This document shows positions 20,389 through 33,143 of a DNA stretch of 64,000 nucleotides, in pieces. The stretch covers positions 1-64,000 of the forward strand of contig NZ_BAZS01000004.1 in assembly GCF_001310895.1 (NCBI RefSeq). Direction: 5' to 3'. The position numbers were made by a program, and so were the translations under genes. The DNA comes from Virgibacillus halodenitrificans JCM 12304 (GTDB taxonomy: Bacteria; Bacillota; Bacilli; Bacillales; Amphibacillaceae). The notes beneath the pieces are model-generated. The model was given only the letters and a program-made list of their open reading frames with translations. It was not told where the DNA came from and did no database searches. Each line of letters starts with the position of its first letter. Within the stretch, counting starts at the first letter, position 1.

Positions 20389-20457
20389 TCAAACGGGATG
20401 TAACTGGATAAGTCTTTATCTTAGTTGTACATCCTATTTTATATAACCAATGCTCTA

Positions 20458-23004
20458 TTATTCTTCTGTATTCTCATCTGTTTCAGCTGTATTTTCTTCT
20501 GTTGCTTCGGCTTGATTCTCTGTATTTACATCTGTTGTCTCTTCCAGATTCTCTACAGACTCTTCTTCCTCTTCATCGGCATCCACTCTTGCTACAGTGG
20601 CAACCTCCTCATTTTCTTGTAAACGAATCAGGCGGACTCCCATTGTATTTCTACCTGTTTCAGATATATCTTTTACCGGAATACGAATCAGAACTCCCGC
20701 AACCGTAATCATCATCAAATCCTCATCACCAGATACAGCCTTTACAGCAACAACAAGACCCGTTTTTTCTGTTAAATTACAAGTAAATACCCCTTTACCA
20801 CCTCGATTGGTTCTGCGATATTCACTTTCAGGTGTCTGTTTACCGTATCCTTTATTTGTAACATGTAAGATGTTCGAATCCTCTTGAAGTATTTCCATAG
20901 AAACTACTTCATCCCCATCACGTAAAGAAATACCTTTAACACCTGCAGCTGTTCTCCCCATGGAGCGGATTTGTTCCTCTTCAAAGCGGATAAGATATCC
21001 ATTTTTCGTAGCAATCATAATATCCTGCTTACCATCTGTCAGACGAACAGAGATTAATTCATCTTCATCACGCAACCCAACAGCGATTAAACCACCTTTG
21101 CGGATGTTTGCAAATTGTGTAAGTGTTGTACGTTTTGAAATCCCATACTTAGTTGTAAAGAATAGGTAGTTATCATCACTGAATTCATTTACAGAAATAA
21201 CAGCATTGACCCATTCTCCCTTTTCTATTTGCAGCATGTTAATAATTGGAATTCCTTTTGCAGTTCGGCTGAATTCAGGAACTTCATACCCTTTTGCTTT
21301 GTAGACCTTTCCTTTGTTCGTAAAGAAAAGCACTGTGTCATGGGTAGAAGTAGATACTAAATGTTCCACAAAGTCATCTTCATTTGTCCCCATTCCCTGA
21401 ATTCCACGACCACCTCGTTTCTGTGTACGGTACGTAGAGGAAGGCAGACGTTTAATATATCCTTGATGTGTCAACGTGATAACAATATTTTCTTCAGGGA
21501 TAAGGTCTTCGTCTTCAAAGAAGTCTGCTCCACCTAATACGATATCCGTCCGGCGTGGGTCGTTAAATCGTTCTTTAATTTCAGTAAGCTCTTCACGAAT
21601 GATTTCCAATACTTTCTCTTCATCCGCTAAAATTGCCTTTAGCTCTTCAATTAATTGAAGCAATTCATTATATTCATTTTCAATTTTTTCACGTTCAAGA
21701 CCAGTCAACCGTTGTAAACGCATGTCCAGAATTGCCTGTGCTTGCTTCTCCGATAATTCGAATTTCTCCATAAGTCCATTACGTGCAACATCAGCTGTTT
21801 TAGAATTACGTATTAATGAAATAACCTCATCCAAATGATCAAGTGCAATACGCAGTCCTTCCAGAATATGTGCACGTGCCTCTGCCTTACGAAGTTCAAA
21901 CGCAGTTCTGCGCTTGATAATGACAATCTGGTGATCCAGATAATGTTCCAGACACTGTTTAATTGTCAGTACTTTTGGTTGTCCATCAACTAATGCCAAT
22001 AAATTTATTCCAAAAGAAGTTTGCAGTGCCGTATGTTTATATAGATTATTAAGTACTACATTGGCATTTACATCACGACGTAATTCCATGACAACCCGTA
22101 AACCATTTCGATCTGATTCATCTCGTAAATCGGTAATCCCATCAATCCGCTTATCACGAACAAGCTCAGCAATCTTTTCAATCAGTTTTGCCTTATTAAC
22201 CTGATATGGTAGCTCTGTTGCGATAATAGTAGATTTCCCATTCGGCCTTTCTTCAATATGAACTTTTGCACGAATCGTAATCGAGCCTTTGCCAGTTTCA
22301 TATGCTTTCCGTATTCCACTGCGGCCAAGGATCTCACCAGATGTTGGAAAATCCGGTCCATGAATATAATCTTCCATCAATTCATCAATGGTGATCTCCG
22401 GATTTCTGCTGACTGCCAATACAGCATCAATCGTTTCGCCTAGGTTATGTGGTGGGATATTTGTCGCCATCCCAACAGCAATCCCTGCAGCTCCGTTCAC
22501 AAGCAAGTTAGGGAAACGAGCTGGAAAGACAACTGGCTCCCGCTCTGATCCATCATAATTATCCTGATAGCCAATTGTATCTTTATTTATATCTCGTAAA
22601 AGCTCCATAGAGATTTTAGACATTCTTGCTTCTGTATAACGCATAGCTGCAGCTGAGTCACCATCTACAGAACCAAAATTACCATGCCCATCCACGAGCA
22701 TATTCCGGTAACTGAAATCTTGAGCCATACGAACCATTGCTTCATAAACCGCTGAGTCACCATGGGGATGGTATTTACCAATAACCTCTCCGACAATACG
22801 GGCAGATTTTTTGTATGCTTTATCTGCATGCATACCTAAATCGTTCATTGCATATAATATTCTACGATGAACGGGTTTTAAACCATCACGTACGTCTGGC
22901 AAGGCACGCGATACAATAACACTCATCGCATAGTCCAGAAAAGATGTCCGCATTTCCTGACTAATATTAATTTCTTGTACATTTGGACGCTGTTGATCAG
23001 CCAT
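20458..23004 (-). CDS. gyrA: DNA gyrase subunit A
   Basis: Breakage-reunion subunit of gyrase, 848 residues. The catalytic tyrosine is in [13 protein letters not shown]. The quinolone region reads [15 protein letters not shown], with wild-type Ser and Glu. The GyrA box is [11 protein letters not shown], and the C-terminal beta-pinwheel is complete. The last 45 residues are strongly acidic ([12 protein letters not shown] onwards, many E, T, N), longer than in B. subtilis. The ATG at 23004 follows AGGAGGTAGTAAGTC. Confidence 0.98.
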   Translation of the reverse strand: MADQQRPNVQEINISQEMRTSFLDYAMSVIVSRALPDVRDGLKPVHRRILYAMNDLGMHADKAYKKSARIVGEVIGKYHPHGDSAVYEAMVRMAQDFSYRNMLVDGHGNFGSVDGDSAAAMRYTEARMSKISMELLRDINKDTIGYQDNYDGSEREPVVFPARFPNLLVNGAAGIAVGMATNIPPHNLGETIDAVLAVSRNPEITIDELMEDYIHGPDFPTSGEILGRSGIRKAYETGKGSITIRAKVHIEERPNGKSTIIATELPYQVNKAKLIEKIAELVRDKRIDGITDLRDESDRNGLRVVMELRRDVNANVVLNNLYKHTALQTSFGINLLALVDGQPKVLTIKQCLEHYLDHQIVIIKRRTAFELRKAEARAHILEGLRIALDHLDEVISLIRNSKTADVARNGLMEKFELSEKQAQAILDMRLQRLTGLEREKIENEYNELLQLIEELKAILADEEKVLEIIREELTEIKERFNDPRRTDIVLGGADFFEDEDLIPEENIVITLTHQGYIKRLPSSTYRTQKRGGRGIQGMGTNEDDFVEHLVSTSTHDTVLFFTNKGKVYKAKGYEVPEFSRTAKGIPIINMLQIEKGEWVNAVISVNEFSDDNYLFFTTKYGISKRTTLTQFANIRKGGLIAVGLRDEDELISVRLTDGKQDIMIATKNGYLIRFEEEQIRSMGRTAAGVKGISLRDGDEVVSMEILQEDSNILHVTNKGYGKQTPESEYRRTNRGGKGVFTCNLTEKTGLVVAVKAVSGDEDLMMITVAGVLIRIPVKDISETGRNTMGVRLIRLQENEEVATVARVDADEEEEESVENLEETTDVNTENQAEATEENTAETDENTEE

Positions 23005-23087
23005 TGACTTACTACCTCCTAACAAAAGCGCAACCCTCTTAAACGGAAGCGCATTTGTTTAATCAAAAAAGAATCGTACTTTGCTTT

Positions 23088-25124
<2,037 letters not shown>

Positions 25125-25130
25125 TTAAAA

Positions 25131-25430
25131 TCAATCTTCATCTAACTCTAACTCTTTGATTTCATCTGAAAAATCATCAACTTTACTAATTGTTGAGATC
25201 ATACTTGCTCGTTTTTTTAGTGTAGAGACAGATAGAGAACTATAGTAAATTTTGTTTGTCGTAATCATGACCGATTTTGCCTCTGAAACTGGCCCACTGA
25301 CTATTTTGTGTTTAGTGGCATGATCCATCATTTCTTCCATAATGGTTGAAGAGGAAATTAGATTAAAATCTATGATTGCTACTACTTCCTCTGATCTAAT
25401 AACCGTATCATTACCTAAATGTATAAACAT
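25131..25430 (-). CDS. remB: Extracellular matrix regulator RemB (YaaB)
   Basis: 99-residue DUF370-related protein. The start MFIHLGNDTVIRSEEVVAIIDF and the end KIYYSSLSVSTLKKRASMI closely match B. subtilis YaaB/RemB, a regulator linked to biofilm matrix genes. It is somewhat longer than the 81-residue B. subtilis protein because of an acidic tail (DDFSDEIKELELDED). GGGAGG precedes the ATG. It lies in the recF-gyrB interval as expected. Confidence 0.9.
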   Translation of the reverse strand: MFIHLGNDTVIRSEEVVAIIDFNLISSSTIMEEMMDHATKHKIVSGPVSEAKSVMITTNKIYYSSLSVSTLKKRASMISTISKVDDFSDEIKELELDED

Positions 25431-25447
25431 GGTATTTCCTCCCAAAA

Positions 25448-26560
25448 TTATGTGTCTACTATACCGTCTCTAACCTTAAATAATTCTGCCTTCTCCAATG
25501 TTTGATGGTTAATTCCATCAACACTTGTTGTAGAAACAAAGGTTTGTACCTTACCTTGAATTGTATTCAGTAAATGGGACTGTCGATAATCATCCAATTC
25601 ACTTAGTACATCATCCAATAGAAGAACGGGGTATTCACCGACCTCGTTGTATATTAATTCAATTTCTGCCAATTTTACAGATAAGGCTGTGGTTCGCTGT
25701 TGTCCTTGGGAGCCATATACTTGGACATTTTTCTTATTCACGTAAAAGAGGAGATCGTCACGATGCGGCCCAATTAATGTGGTCCCACGTTCAATCTCTT
25801 TTTCTTGTATTTCATAAAACTTCTCGAGATATGCTGTTACTATTTTCTCCCTATCAGCAGCTTCTGATACTTCTATTGTTGGAGAATATCTTAATTCTAA
25901 CTCCTCCAGTTGTCTGCTAATGCCATGATGGATCGGGCTTGCCCATTTTTGTAATAAATCTATAAAAACAAACCTTCTCTCCAATAGGGTCGCGGCGTGT
26001 TCTACCAATTGCTCTGTCAACACTTGCAGCATCGTTCTATCTTGTTCCTTCCTTCGCTGCAACTGCTTTAATAAATAGTTTCGTTGCTTCAGGACTTTTT
26101 GATACTGCCCTAAATGATAGATATATTTAGGCTGAATTTGGCCTAACTCCATATCGACAAAGCGTCTGCGGATTTGAGGGGCACCTTTGACCAGACTTAA
26201 ATCTTCCGGAGCAAACATGACTACGTTCAGAGCGCCAATATAGTCACTTAAACGTTTTTGCTCTAAACGATTTAGCTTGGCCTTTTTACCTTTAGAAGAA
26301 ATAACGATTTCCAGAGGAAACGAGCGATTTCGTTTTGTAATCCTACCTTCTATTTTAGCATATTCCTGCTCCCATTGGATTAATTCTTTTTCTCTGGGAG
26401 TACGATGTGATTTAGTAAAGGCTAACAAATAGATGGCTTCCATTAAATTTGTTTTTCCTTGGGCATTTTCGCCGATGATAACATTTATCTTGTCATCAAA
26501 TTCGATATCTAATTTATCGTAATTCCGAAAATTCCTTAATTGTAATTGGTCTATATGCAT
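25448..26560 (-). CDS. recF: DNA replication and repair protein RecF
   Basis: SMC-like ATPase that loads RecA at gaps, 370 residues. Walker A is GENAQGKTN (about 33-41), the signature is [18 protein letters not shown], and Walker B is [12 protein letters not shown]. The start overlaps the yaaA stop as TAATG, so the two are translationally coupled. Confidence 0.97.
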   Translation of the reverse strand: MHIDQLQLRNFRNYDKLDIEFDDKINVIIGENAQGKTNLMEAIYLLAFTKSHRTPREKELIQWEQEYAKIEGRITKRNRSFPLEIVISSKGKKAKLNRLEQKRLSDYIGALNVVMFAPEDLSLVKGAPQIRRRFVDMELGQIQPKYIYHLGQYQKVLKQRNYLLKQLQRRKEQDRTMLQVLTEQLVEHAATLLERRFVFIDLLQKWASPIHHGISRQLEELELRYSPTIEVSEAADREKIVTAYLEKFYEIQEKEIERGTTLIGPHRDDLLFYVNKKNVQVYGSQGQQRTTALSVKLAEIELIYNEVGEYPVLLLDDVLSELDDYRQSHLLNTIQGKVQTFVSTTSVDGINHQTLEKAELFKVRDGIVDT

Positions 26561-26784
26561 TATTCGCCCTCTTTTACCACGATATAAGAGCCGATCCCTT
26601 CAATTTCCACAACATCGTTGGGATAAAGCTTCCTCCCTCGTCTATGTTCCTGCTCGCCGTTTACTAATACACCTTCTTCCTGAAGATATGATTTCACCAT
26701 TCCGCCGGATTCCAGAATGTTGGCAAGCTTAATAAATTGCCCTAATGCAATATATTCCGTTTTTATTTCAATTTGTTCATGCAT
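26560..26784 (-). CDS. yaaA: S4 domain protein YaaA (RlbA)
   Basis: 74-residue RNA-binding S4 domain protein of the YaaA family, located between dnaN and recF in Firmicutes. The S4 core is [34 protein letters not shown], followed by [14 protein letters not shown]. Its role is linked to ribosome assembly in B. subtilis. Here it is separated from dnaN by a terminator and about 700 bases of repeat sequence, so it probably has its own promoter. Confidence 0.92.
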   Translation of the reverse strand: MHEQIEIKTEYIALGQFIKLANILESGGMVKSYLQEEGVLVNGEQEHRRGRKLYPNDVVEIEGIGSYIVVKEGE

Positions 26785-27119
26785 ATATCTCACCAAATCT
26801 CTATATTATTTTTACTATTATCAACAAGTATTACCTTTATTTCATTTATAAACCTATTTTACTAAAGTTTTTGCAATAAGGGAAGGTAAGACCCTTAATT
26901 ACCTCAAAAAGGCCTATTCGGGCTTAAATTTGGCTTTTTGGATGTCTACAGCACCAAATTACTCCTTGGCATCCAGAATTTTTGGGATAGCGAAAAGACA
27001 ATCTAACGAAAATTTATTAATTTAGGAAGAGTGGAGGATTAAATAATACACATGGAAACTTTTATGTTTAATTAACAAGCAAATATTGATTAAAAACTTT
27101 ATTTTATCTACTTTCATTT
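26785..27119. other. Gene-free AT-rich stretch upstream of yaaA
   Basis: No coding sequence or RNA gene is recognised. It probably contains the promoter for the yaaA-recF-remB-gyrB-gyrA transcript, since the dnaN terminator and a repeat lie upstream. Confidence 0.4.
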
Positions 27120-27480
27120 TTTAAGAGCCGGCGTAAAATGCGAACTAAAGTATATCTCATTTTGAGCAAGAGGATGGACCCCATTGATTTCCGCTGCAGG
27201 GGGACGCTTTCACACCTCCGCTACGCTCCGTTTAGTGTCAACTTCCTTAGTATTTTATTATCTAACCACTTTACCAGTGGAGGAAAAACACGAAGACTCC
27301 TGTGGGAAAAGCAACAGCTGAAGATCCCGCAGGAAGTGATTTTCTTCCGAGGAAGCTGAAGCGTTGCCCACGGAAAGCGAAGTGTATTTTCCGAAACGGT
27401 CATTTACAAACAAATAAGTTAGTTCGCTTTATCTATAAGTGGAATTAATGAATAACCCAACATCTATTTATAGTTAAGTT
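27120..27480. repeat. Mosaic dispersed repeat, copy 3 (between dnaN and yaaA)
   Basis: Contains gaagactcctgtggga, gaagatcccgcagga, acggaaagcgaagtgtattt and a tail gaattaatgaataaccc. The tail and the gactcct and ggaaagcg modules recur at 60-300, and the gcgaagtgtattt module at 6675. The block has inverted repeats around the (c)tcctg(c/t)ggga motif. No gene. Confidence 0.6.
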
Positions 27481-27486
27481 CATACT

Positions 27487-27520
27487 AAAAAAGCTTATCC
27501 ACATGTGGATAAGCTTTTTT
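27487..27520 (-). terminator. dnaN terminator built from two inverted DnaA boxes
   Basis: A perfect palindrome with A- and T-tracts. Its stem is TTATCCACA (27495-27503) joined directly to TGTGGATAA (27504-27512), two perfect DnaA boxes head to head, extended by AAGC/GCTT. It works as an intrinsic terminator by shape and may also bind DnaA. Confidence 0.85.
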
Positions 27521-27545
27521 ACTGGTTAAAGACTAGTTTAACTGA

Positions 27546-28682
27546 TTAAAACGTACGTACTGGTAAGATAAGTTGTAAAATTGGATCTTCATTTGCAGGT
27601 CGAATAATGAATGGGCGCATAGCTCCTGTAAACTCTACTTTTACTTCTTCATACTCAATTGCTTTTAGTGCATCAATCATATATTTGGAGCTGAAAGAAA
27701 TTTTTAATTCTTCGCCTTCCATGGATTGTACCACGATTTCTTCTGAAACAGTACCTACTTCCGGGGAATTCCCTGTAATATTAATTACATGATCCCCTTG
27801 AGTGTTTAAACGAACAACATTATTTCTTTCTTCTTTGGCTAAAAGAGATGCACGATCAATCGTGTTTAGTAATTCTTTTGTTTTAGCATACAATACCGTT
27901 TTACTTTGCTCCGGAATTAAGCGAGAAGTTTCCGGGTAGTTACCATCTAATAAACGTGAGAGAAAATTAAGGTTCTTTGCACGGAAAAGAATTTGGTTAT
28001 TTGTCACACTTATTTCAACTGGTTCTTCCGTATCATCGAGAATTTTATTTAATTCATTAAGGCTTTTACCAGGAACAACTACTGAAGGAAATGCTGTGTT
28101 CGAATCACTTACTGGTACTTCGCGGGAAGCAAGACGGTGACTGTCTGTAGCAGTAAATGTTAAATTTCCTTCTTCCAGTTTAATATGAACCCCTGTTAAG
28201 ATGGGCCGTGTTTCCATTGTTGAAACAGCGAATACAGTTTGCTTTATTAAACTTTTAAGTAAATCTGTTGGTAATTCAAAGCTATCATCTGTTTGCAGTT
28301 TAGGAAGCTGAGGATATTCCTCTGCATCTTGTCCATTAAGATTAAATTCAGCTTTACCAGAGCGAATAGTGACCTTTAAGTTTTCATCAGCCTCGATCTC
28401 AACTGTTTTTTCTGGTAATTTACGAACAATATCAGGAAAATATTTTGCTTGTAAGACAATACTGCCTTCTTCAATTTGCTCTACATTTACATTTCCATCT
28501 TCCTCAGCTGGTATATAGGATTCAATGGATATATCAGAATCACTTCCTGTTAGTGTAATTCCATGTTGTTTCACTTCAATTTTCATTCCAGTTAATATCG
28601 GTACAACTGTTCTTGAAGATATTGCTTTCATTACATCCTGTATGCTTGCAATTAATTGATCACGTTGAATAATAAATTTCAT
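27546..28682 (-). CDS. dnaN: DNA polymerase III sliding clamp (beta subunit)
   Basis: Ring-shaped processivity clamp, 378 residues, with three repeated clamp domains. The N-terminus MKFIIQRDQLIASIQDVMKA and the C-terminus PFIIRPANEDPILQLILPVRTF are typical. RBS AGGAGGATTTATTA. It lies 217 bases downstream of dnaA, with the oriC unwinding region between them. Confidence 0.98.
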   Translation of the reverse strand: MKFIIQRDQLIASIQDVMKAISSRTVVPILTGMKIEVKQHGITLTGSDSDISIESYIPAEEDGNVNVEQIEEGSIVLQAKYFPDIVRKLPEKTVEIEADENLKVTIRSGKAEFNLNGQDAEEYPQLPKLQTDDSFELPTDLLKSLIKQTVFAVSTMETRPILTGVHIKLEEGNLTFTATDSHRLASREVPVSDSNTAFPSVVVPGKSLNELNKILDDTEEPVEISVTNNQILFRAKNLNFLSRLLDGNYPETSRLIPEQSKTVLYAKTKELLNTIDRASLLAKEERNNVVRLNTQGDHVINITGNSPEVGTVSEEIVVQSMEGEELKISFSSKYMIDALKAIEYEEVKVEFTGAMRPFIIRPANEDPILQLILPVRTF

Positions 28683-28710
28683 TAATAAATCCTCCTATTG
28701 GAAGTTCTTT

Positions 28711-28808
28711 ATATATATTTTATTTATAAAAATATAGTAATAACAGTAATAAGGCCTGTGTTTATGTGGATAAGTTAAATTTGAGTATGTCACTGCTAGT
28801 TATACACA
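28711..28808. other. oriC part 2: DnaA boxes and DNA unwinding element (dnaA-dnaN spacer)
   Basis: Perfect DnaA boxes lie at 28765-28773 (TGTGGATAA) and 28800-28808 (TTATACACA), with near matches at 28810 and 28857. Towards dnaN comes a GC-richer spot (ggcc), then a TTA/CTA/CTG trinucleotide pattern on the minus strand, then AT-only sequence to 28711. This matches the DnaA-trio and AT-cluster order of the B. subtilis basal unwinding system. Confidence 0.85.
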
Positions 28809-28899
28809 TGTGGACAACATGTTCACAAAGTTGCACCTTTTTACACACTATTCACACGTGTATAAACCTTTCATTTCGAATTAAAACTTCTATTATTGC

Positions 28900-30246
28900 T
28901 TAAAAAGATTTTAATTGCTCTTTAAGTTCTTCAATTTCCCTCGTTAAATTTGCATCGTTTTCCATCATTTTAGAGATTTTCTCATGTGCATGAATAACAG
29001 TTGTATGATCACGTCCGCCAAACTCTTCACCAATTTTAGGCAAAGAGGAATCTGTTAATTCTCTTGAAAGGTACATTGCGATTTGTCTTGGAAATGCAAT
29101 TGATTTAGTACGTTTTTTTGCAATAAAGTCTTCCATCCGCACATTATATTTCTCTCCAACCATCTCTTGAATACTTTGAATGGTAATAAGTCTCGGTTTG
29201 CTGCTAGGGATAATATCCTTTAAAGCATCAGCTGCCAATGATGCGTTTATATCCTGATTAACAAGAGAAGAATAGGCTACAACTCGGATCAGTGCACCTT
29301 CTAATTCCCGAATGTTTGTATCAATTTGATTTGCAATATAAAGCATTACTTCATTTGGAATATCCAGACCTTCCGCTTTTGCTTTTTTCGACAGGATTGC
29401 AATTCTTGTTTCCAGATCTGGGGGAGTAATATCCGTAATCAATCCCCATTCAAAGCGAGAGCGTAATCGATCCTCCAATGTAGGTATTTCCTTAGGTGGC
29501 CGATCACTGGAAATAATGATTTGCTTACTTTCTTCATGTAGTGTATTAAAAGTATGGAAAAATTCCTCCTGGGTTGATTCTTTTCCAGCAATAAACTGAA
29601 TATCATCAATTAGAAGAACATCTACATTTCGATACTTATTTCGAAAGTTCACTGTTTTATTATCCATAATTGCATTAATAAATTCATTGGTAAACTTCTC
29701 AGAGGACAAGTAAACTACTTTTGCATTGGGATCATGTTCTCGAACATAATGGCCAATCGCATGCATTAAATGTGTTTTACCAAGACCTACGCCTCCGTAA
29801 ATGAAAAGGGGATTATAGGCTTCAGCAGGTGCTTCCGCAACAGCTAAGGAAGCTGCATGAGCAAAACGGTTTCCAGCTCCAATGACAAAGGTATCAAACG
29901 TATATTTAGAATTGAGCATTGATTTTGGCATGTCATTCGAATTTGCTGCTTTTGGCGCAGGTTTTGGTGTTGCATCTACCTCATTCTCCGCCCCCGCCGT
30001 ATCTGGAATAATAAATTTTGTATCTAATTTGGACCCGGTAATATCCAGGATAATATCAGAAATTAACTGTGTATATTGATTCTCCAGCCAGTCTCTCGCG
30101 AAATCGTTTGGTGCGGAAATAATTAGCGTATTTTCTTCAATAGCAACAGCTTTTGTATTCTTTAACCAAGTATCAAAGCTAGGTTTACTAATTTTTTCTT
30201 CAATTTTTTCTAATGTAGCCACCCATAGCTCGTTAATATTTTCCAA
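28900..30246 (-). CDS. dnaA: Chromosomal replication initiator DnaA
   Basis: Origin-binding AAA+ initiator, 448 residues. Domain I covers about 1-85, a linker with an A/P-rich segment follows, then the AAA+ core with Walker [10 protein letters not shown] and Walker B LLIDDIQF. Domain IV has the DnaA signature [17 protein letters not shown] place the start at a TTG (30246), giving MENINELW as in B. subtilis MENILDLW, because AAAGGAG sits correctly before it. The GTG at 30258 directly abuts that site. Confidence 0.97.
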   Translation of the reverse strand: MENINELWVATLEKIEEKISKPSFDTWLKNTKAVAIEENTLIISAPNDFARDWLENQYTQLISDIILDITGSKLDTKFIIPDTAGAENEVDATPKPAPKAANSNDMPKSMLNSKYTFDTFVIGAGNRFAHAASLAVAEAPAEAYNPLFIYGGVGLGKTHLMHAIGHYVREHDPNAKVVYLSSEKFTNEFINAIMDNKTVNFRNKYRNVDVLLIDDIQFIAGKESTQEEFFHTFNTLHEESKQIIISSDRPPKEIPTLEDRLRSRFEWGLITDITPPDLETRIAILSKKAKAEGLDIPNEVMLYIANQIDTNIRELEGALIRVVAYSSLVNQDINASLAADALKDIIPSSKPRLITIQSIQEMVGEKYNVRMEDFIAKKRTKSIAFPRQIAMYLSRELTDSSLPKIGEEFGGRDHTTVIHAHEKISKMMENDANLTREIEELKEQLKSF

Positions 30247-30285
30247 TCTGGAGTTCACTCCTTTCTACTTTTAGTGATATAAAAA

Positions 30286-30315
30286 GCCTCTCTCAATCTA
30301 TGTAGACGGAAAGGC
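30286..30315 (-). terminator. Attenuator-like hairpin in the dnaA leader
   Basis: On the minus strand GCCTTTC and GAGAGGC form a 7-bp stem followed by TTTTTATAT, about 40 bases upstream of the dnaA start. It has the shape of a small intrinsic terminator inside the leader. Confidence 0.4.
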
Positions 30316-30357
30316 AACACATTTTAATTAATTTTGGTACATTATTCTATTTTTTAT

Positions 30358-30696
30358 TGTGGATAATAAATGGAAGTACTATCAAGTATATAGTAGACTT
30401 ATAAACCTTATCCACAGTTATGTTTATAACCTTATGAAGAAGGTGTGGAATAAGTATCCACATCTTATCCACAATCTGTGTATAAGTAAAATTTGTTTTT
30501 CATTTTTGGATGAGTTAAACACAAATATAATACCAAATAGAAGCAGGAAATGCAATGGTTTATCGACACTTATCCACAAATTCAACCTGTTGTATACAAT
30601 TTCTATCCACACCCCTATATTTTGTGATTTTCTTGTCGATAAATGATGTGGATAATAAAAATGGCTCGAAAATTAGCGAACAAGTACTGTGGATAA
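30358..30696. other. oriC part 1: DnaA-box cluster (rpmH-dnaA spacer)
   Basis: Perfect DnaA boxes (TTATNCACA or its complement) at 30358-30366, 30408-30416, 30465-30473, 30477-30485 (TTATACACA form), 30570-30578, 30647-30655 and 30688-30696. One-mismatch boxes lie at 30454 and 30603. With the dnaA-dnaN cluster this makes a bipartite origin of the Bacillus type. Confidence 0.95.
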
Positions 30697-30714
30697 ACTT
30701 TTTTTGAAAGTAAG

Positions 30715-30946
<232 letters not shown>

Positions 30947-30947
30947 G

Positions 30948-30972
30948 CCACTGAAGCGTCAGTGGTCTTTTT
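30948..30972 (+). terminator. Terminator between rpmH and rnpA
   Basis: ccactga / tcagtgg hairpin followed by a T-run. It probably lowers rnpA transcription relative to rpmH. Confidence 0.75.
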
Positions 30973-31094
30973 TTCAATATAAGATCGATTGTATGTTTAC
31001 ATAATTTCTTCAGTTGGATCTGTGTCTGGAAAAAGCCGTGAATACATAAATTTTTAGGACAAGCTTGTGTTGTACTAGTAGTAAAGGTGATAGA

Positions 31095-31439
31095 ATGAAA
31101 AAGGAATTTCGGATTAAAAAGAATGAAGAGTTTCAATACGCATTTAAAAGAGGTAAATCTTTTGCCAACAGACAGCTTGTCATCTATTATGTTGAAAAAA
31201 AAGATCAACAGCATTTCCGAATAGGACTATCCGTAGGTAAAAAAATTGGTAACGCCGTTACGAGAAATAGAATTAAACGATACTTACGGCAATCTTTCCA
31301 GGAGCTGGAAAGCAATATTAAATATCCTTATGATATTGTAATTATTGCGAGGCAGCCTACTAAAGACATGGAATATATTGAAATAAAAAAAAGTTTAACA
31401 CATCTATTATATAAAGAACGTTTATTGAAAAAAGTATAG
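31095..31439 (+). CDS. rnpA: Ribonuclease P protein component
   Basis: Basic protein cofactor of RNase P for 5' maturation of tRNA, 114 residues. The family core [27 protein letters not shown] contains the RNR motif. The ATG at 31095 follows AAAGGTGATAGA; a longer upstream frame has no ribosome site. Confidence 0.97.
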   Translation: MKKEFRIKKNEEFQYAFKRGKSFANRQLVIYYVEKKDQQHFRIGLSVGKKIGNAVTRNRIKRYLRQSFQELESNIKYPYDIVIIARQPTKDMEYIEIKKSLTHLLYKERLLKKV

Positions 31440-31531
31440 CTTGATTGCATATTTTAAGTTAAAATAACATGGAATAAGACTACTTCTTTAGGGTTAGCGT
31501 GAAGCGCGCTTTGTAGTTAGGAGGAAACATT

Positions 31532-32299
31532 TTGCGTAAAAAGTATTTATTGCTGGTTGCCTTAGTAGGCTTACTTGCTGTACTATCCGGGTGTACCCAG
31601 ATCGACCAGCCAATAACAGCAGAGAGTGAAGGATTTTGGAATAGTTATTTTGTGTACCCATTATCCATGGTAATCACTTACTTTGCCGAATTATTTAATG
31701 AAAATTACGGACTGGCAATTGTAATTGTTACAGTGATTGTTCGTTTAGTATTACTACCTTTAAACGTAAAACAATTAAAAAGTTCTCAAGCAATGCAGGA
31801 TATCCAGCCTGAATTGAAAGAACTTCAAAAGAAATACAGTTCCAAAGATGCGAATACACAACAAAAGCTTCAGCAAGAGACGATGGCTTTGTTTCAAAAG
31901 CATGGGGTGAACCCACTTGCAGGGTGTTTACCGATCTTTGTTCAGATGCCAATTCTGATTGCAATGTACCATGCAATTATGCGTACAGGAGAAATCAGTT
32001 CACATAACTTCCTTTGGTTTGAATTAGGATCACCTGACTATATTTTACCGATCATTGCCGCAGCTGCTACTTTCCTTCAACAGAAATTAATGATGGCAGG
32101 TAGTCCGGCAGCTCAAAATCCACAAATGATGGTTATGCTTTATGTAATGCCACTCATGATAGGTGTATTTGCATTCTTCTTCCCGGCAGCCCTAGCATTA
32201 TACTGGGTTGTAGGTAATATCTTTATGGTAGCACAGACAATATTTATTCGTAAGCCTATGATGAAGAAAGGTTCAGATACTGGAGGAGACAAAAAGTGA
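31532..32299 (+). CDS. spoIIIJ: Membrane protein insertase YidC/SpoIIIJ
   Basis: Lipoprotein-type YidC1 of 255 residues that inserts membrane proteins and is needed for forespore sigma-G activation in B. subtilis. The signal peptide ends in the lipobox LSGC (C21), and about five membrane helices follow. The conserved charged loop includes a positively charged residue in the first core helix ([10 protein letters not shown]). TTG start with a strong AGGAGG. It overlaps jag by 4 bases. Confidence 0.96.
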   Translation: MRKKYLLLVALVGLLAVLSGCTQIDQPITAESEGFWNSYFVYPLSMVITYFAELFNENYGLAIVIVTVIVRLVLLPLNVKQLKSSQAMQDIQPELKELQKKYSSKDANTQQKLQQETMALFQKHGVNPLAGCLPIFVQMPILIAMYHAIMRTGEISSHNFLWFELGSPDYILPIIAAAATFLQQKLMMAGSPAAQNPQMMVMLYVMPLMIGVFAFFFPAALALYWVVGNIFMVAQTIFIRKPMMKKGSDTGGDKK

Positions 32300-32916
32300 G
32301 AGAAATAACTGCTAGCGGCCAAACAGTTGAAGAAGCGGTCCAGTCAGCATTAGAGCAGTTAAACACAACAAGGGACCAAATAGAAATTAATGTAATTGAC
32401 GAAGGAAAAAAAGGACTTTTGGGGCTATTTGGTTCCAAACGTGCATTTGTTAAAGTGACAATGAAAAAAGATCTTGTTCAAGAGACTGAAAACTTTATTA
32501 AGGACATCACTCAACAAATGAATGTGGAGATTGATGTTATAACAAAAGTTGAAGGTAAGCATGTCACGTATGAATTGCAAGGTGATAATATCGCCGTTCT
32601 TATTGGGAAACGTGGTCAAACATTAAATGCATTGCAATACTTGGTAAATCTCGCTTTAAATAAAGATAGTGATCAATTTTATTCAGTAACTTTAGATGCA
32701 GAAGGCTACAGGGGTCGAAGGAAAGAGACATTGGAGTCTTTGGCAGAAAAAATGGCGGCTAAATCTATTCGCCTTAATAAAAAGGTTGCTCTTGAGCCAA
32801 TGCCAGCATTTGAACGAAAAATTATCCATAGTGCATTGCAAAAGAGAAAAGATGTATCTACATCCTCCCATGGTGTAGAACCACATCGACATATTGTGAT
32901 ACAACCTGAAACATAA
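32296..32916 (+). CDS. jag: RNA-binding protein Jag/KhpB
   Basis: 206-residue RNA-binding protein with the N-terminal Jag domain (about 1-50, [14 protein letters not shown]), a KH domain ([20 protein letters not shown]) and a C-terminal R3H domain ([14 protein letters not shown]). GTG start inside the spoIIIJ stop (GTGA), so translation is coupled. It has been proposed to act with KhpA on small-RNA or mRNA control in related bacteria. Confidence 0.95.
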   Translation: MREITASGQTVEEAVQSALEQLNTTRDQIEINVIDEGKKGLLGLFGSKRAFVKVTMKKDLVQETENFIKDITQQMNVEIDVITKVEGKHVTYELQGDNIAVLIGKRGQTLNALQYLVNLALNKDSDQFYSVTLDAEGYRGRRKETLESLAEKMAAKSIRLNKKVALEPMPAFERKIIHSALQKRKDVSTSSHGVEPHRHIVIQPET

Positions 32917-32919
32917 TTA

Positions 32920-32956
32920 AATCCGCTTGGTTCATATTTGAGCCAAACGGATTTTT
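32920..32956 (+). terminator. Terminator of the rnpA-spoIIIJ-jag operon
   Basis: Strong hairpin aatccgcttggttca / tgagccaaacggatt followed by TTTTTT. Confidence 0.85.
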
Positions 32957-32971
32957 TATTTGAAAAATAAG

Positions 32972-32998
32972 ATAATTAATCTATTCTGTGGCGGATAG
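32972..32998. repeat. Single inverted unit of the 40-bp repeat
   Basis: ataattaatctattctgtgg plus cggata matches the reverse complement of the 3381-3740 unit at most positions. It lies in the spacer after the jag terminator. Confidence 0.65.
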
Positions 32999-33143
32999 CC
33001 ACACTTTAGACTATTAATTTGATTCCTTTGAACTATGTATAATTCTTCTTCCGGATATAAATTCTCATTTTTCAGAATAAAGAAGGGATAAATTAAATTT
33101 TATCGAACTTAATCTAAAATGAGAAAGGGAGTGGAATTATTTT

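Noticed and set aside
27138-27403. Small genes between dnaN and yaaA
   Set aside because: Frames overlap on both strands within a dispersed repeat and have no conserved features.
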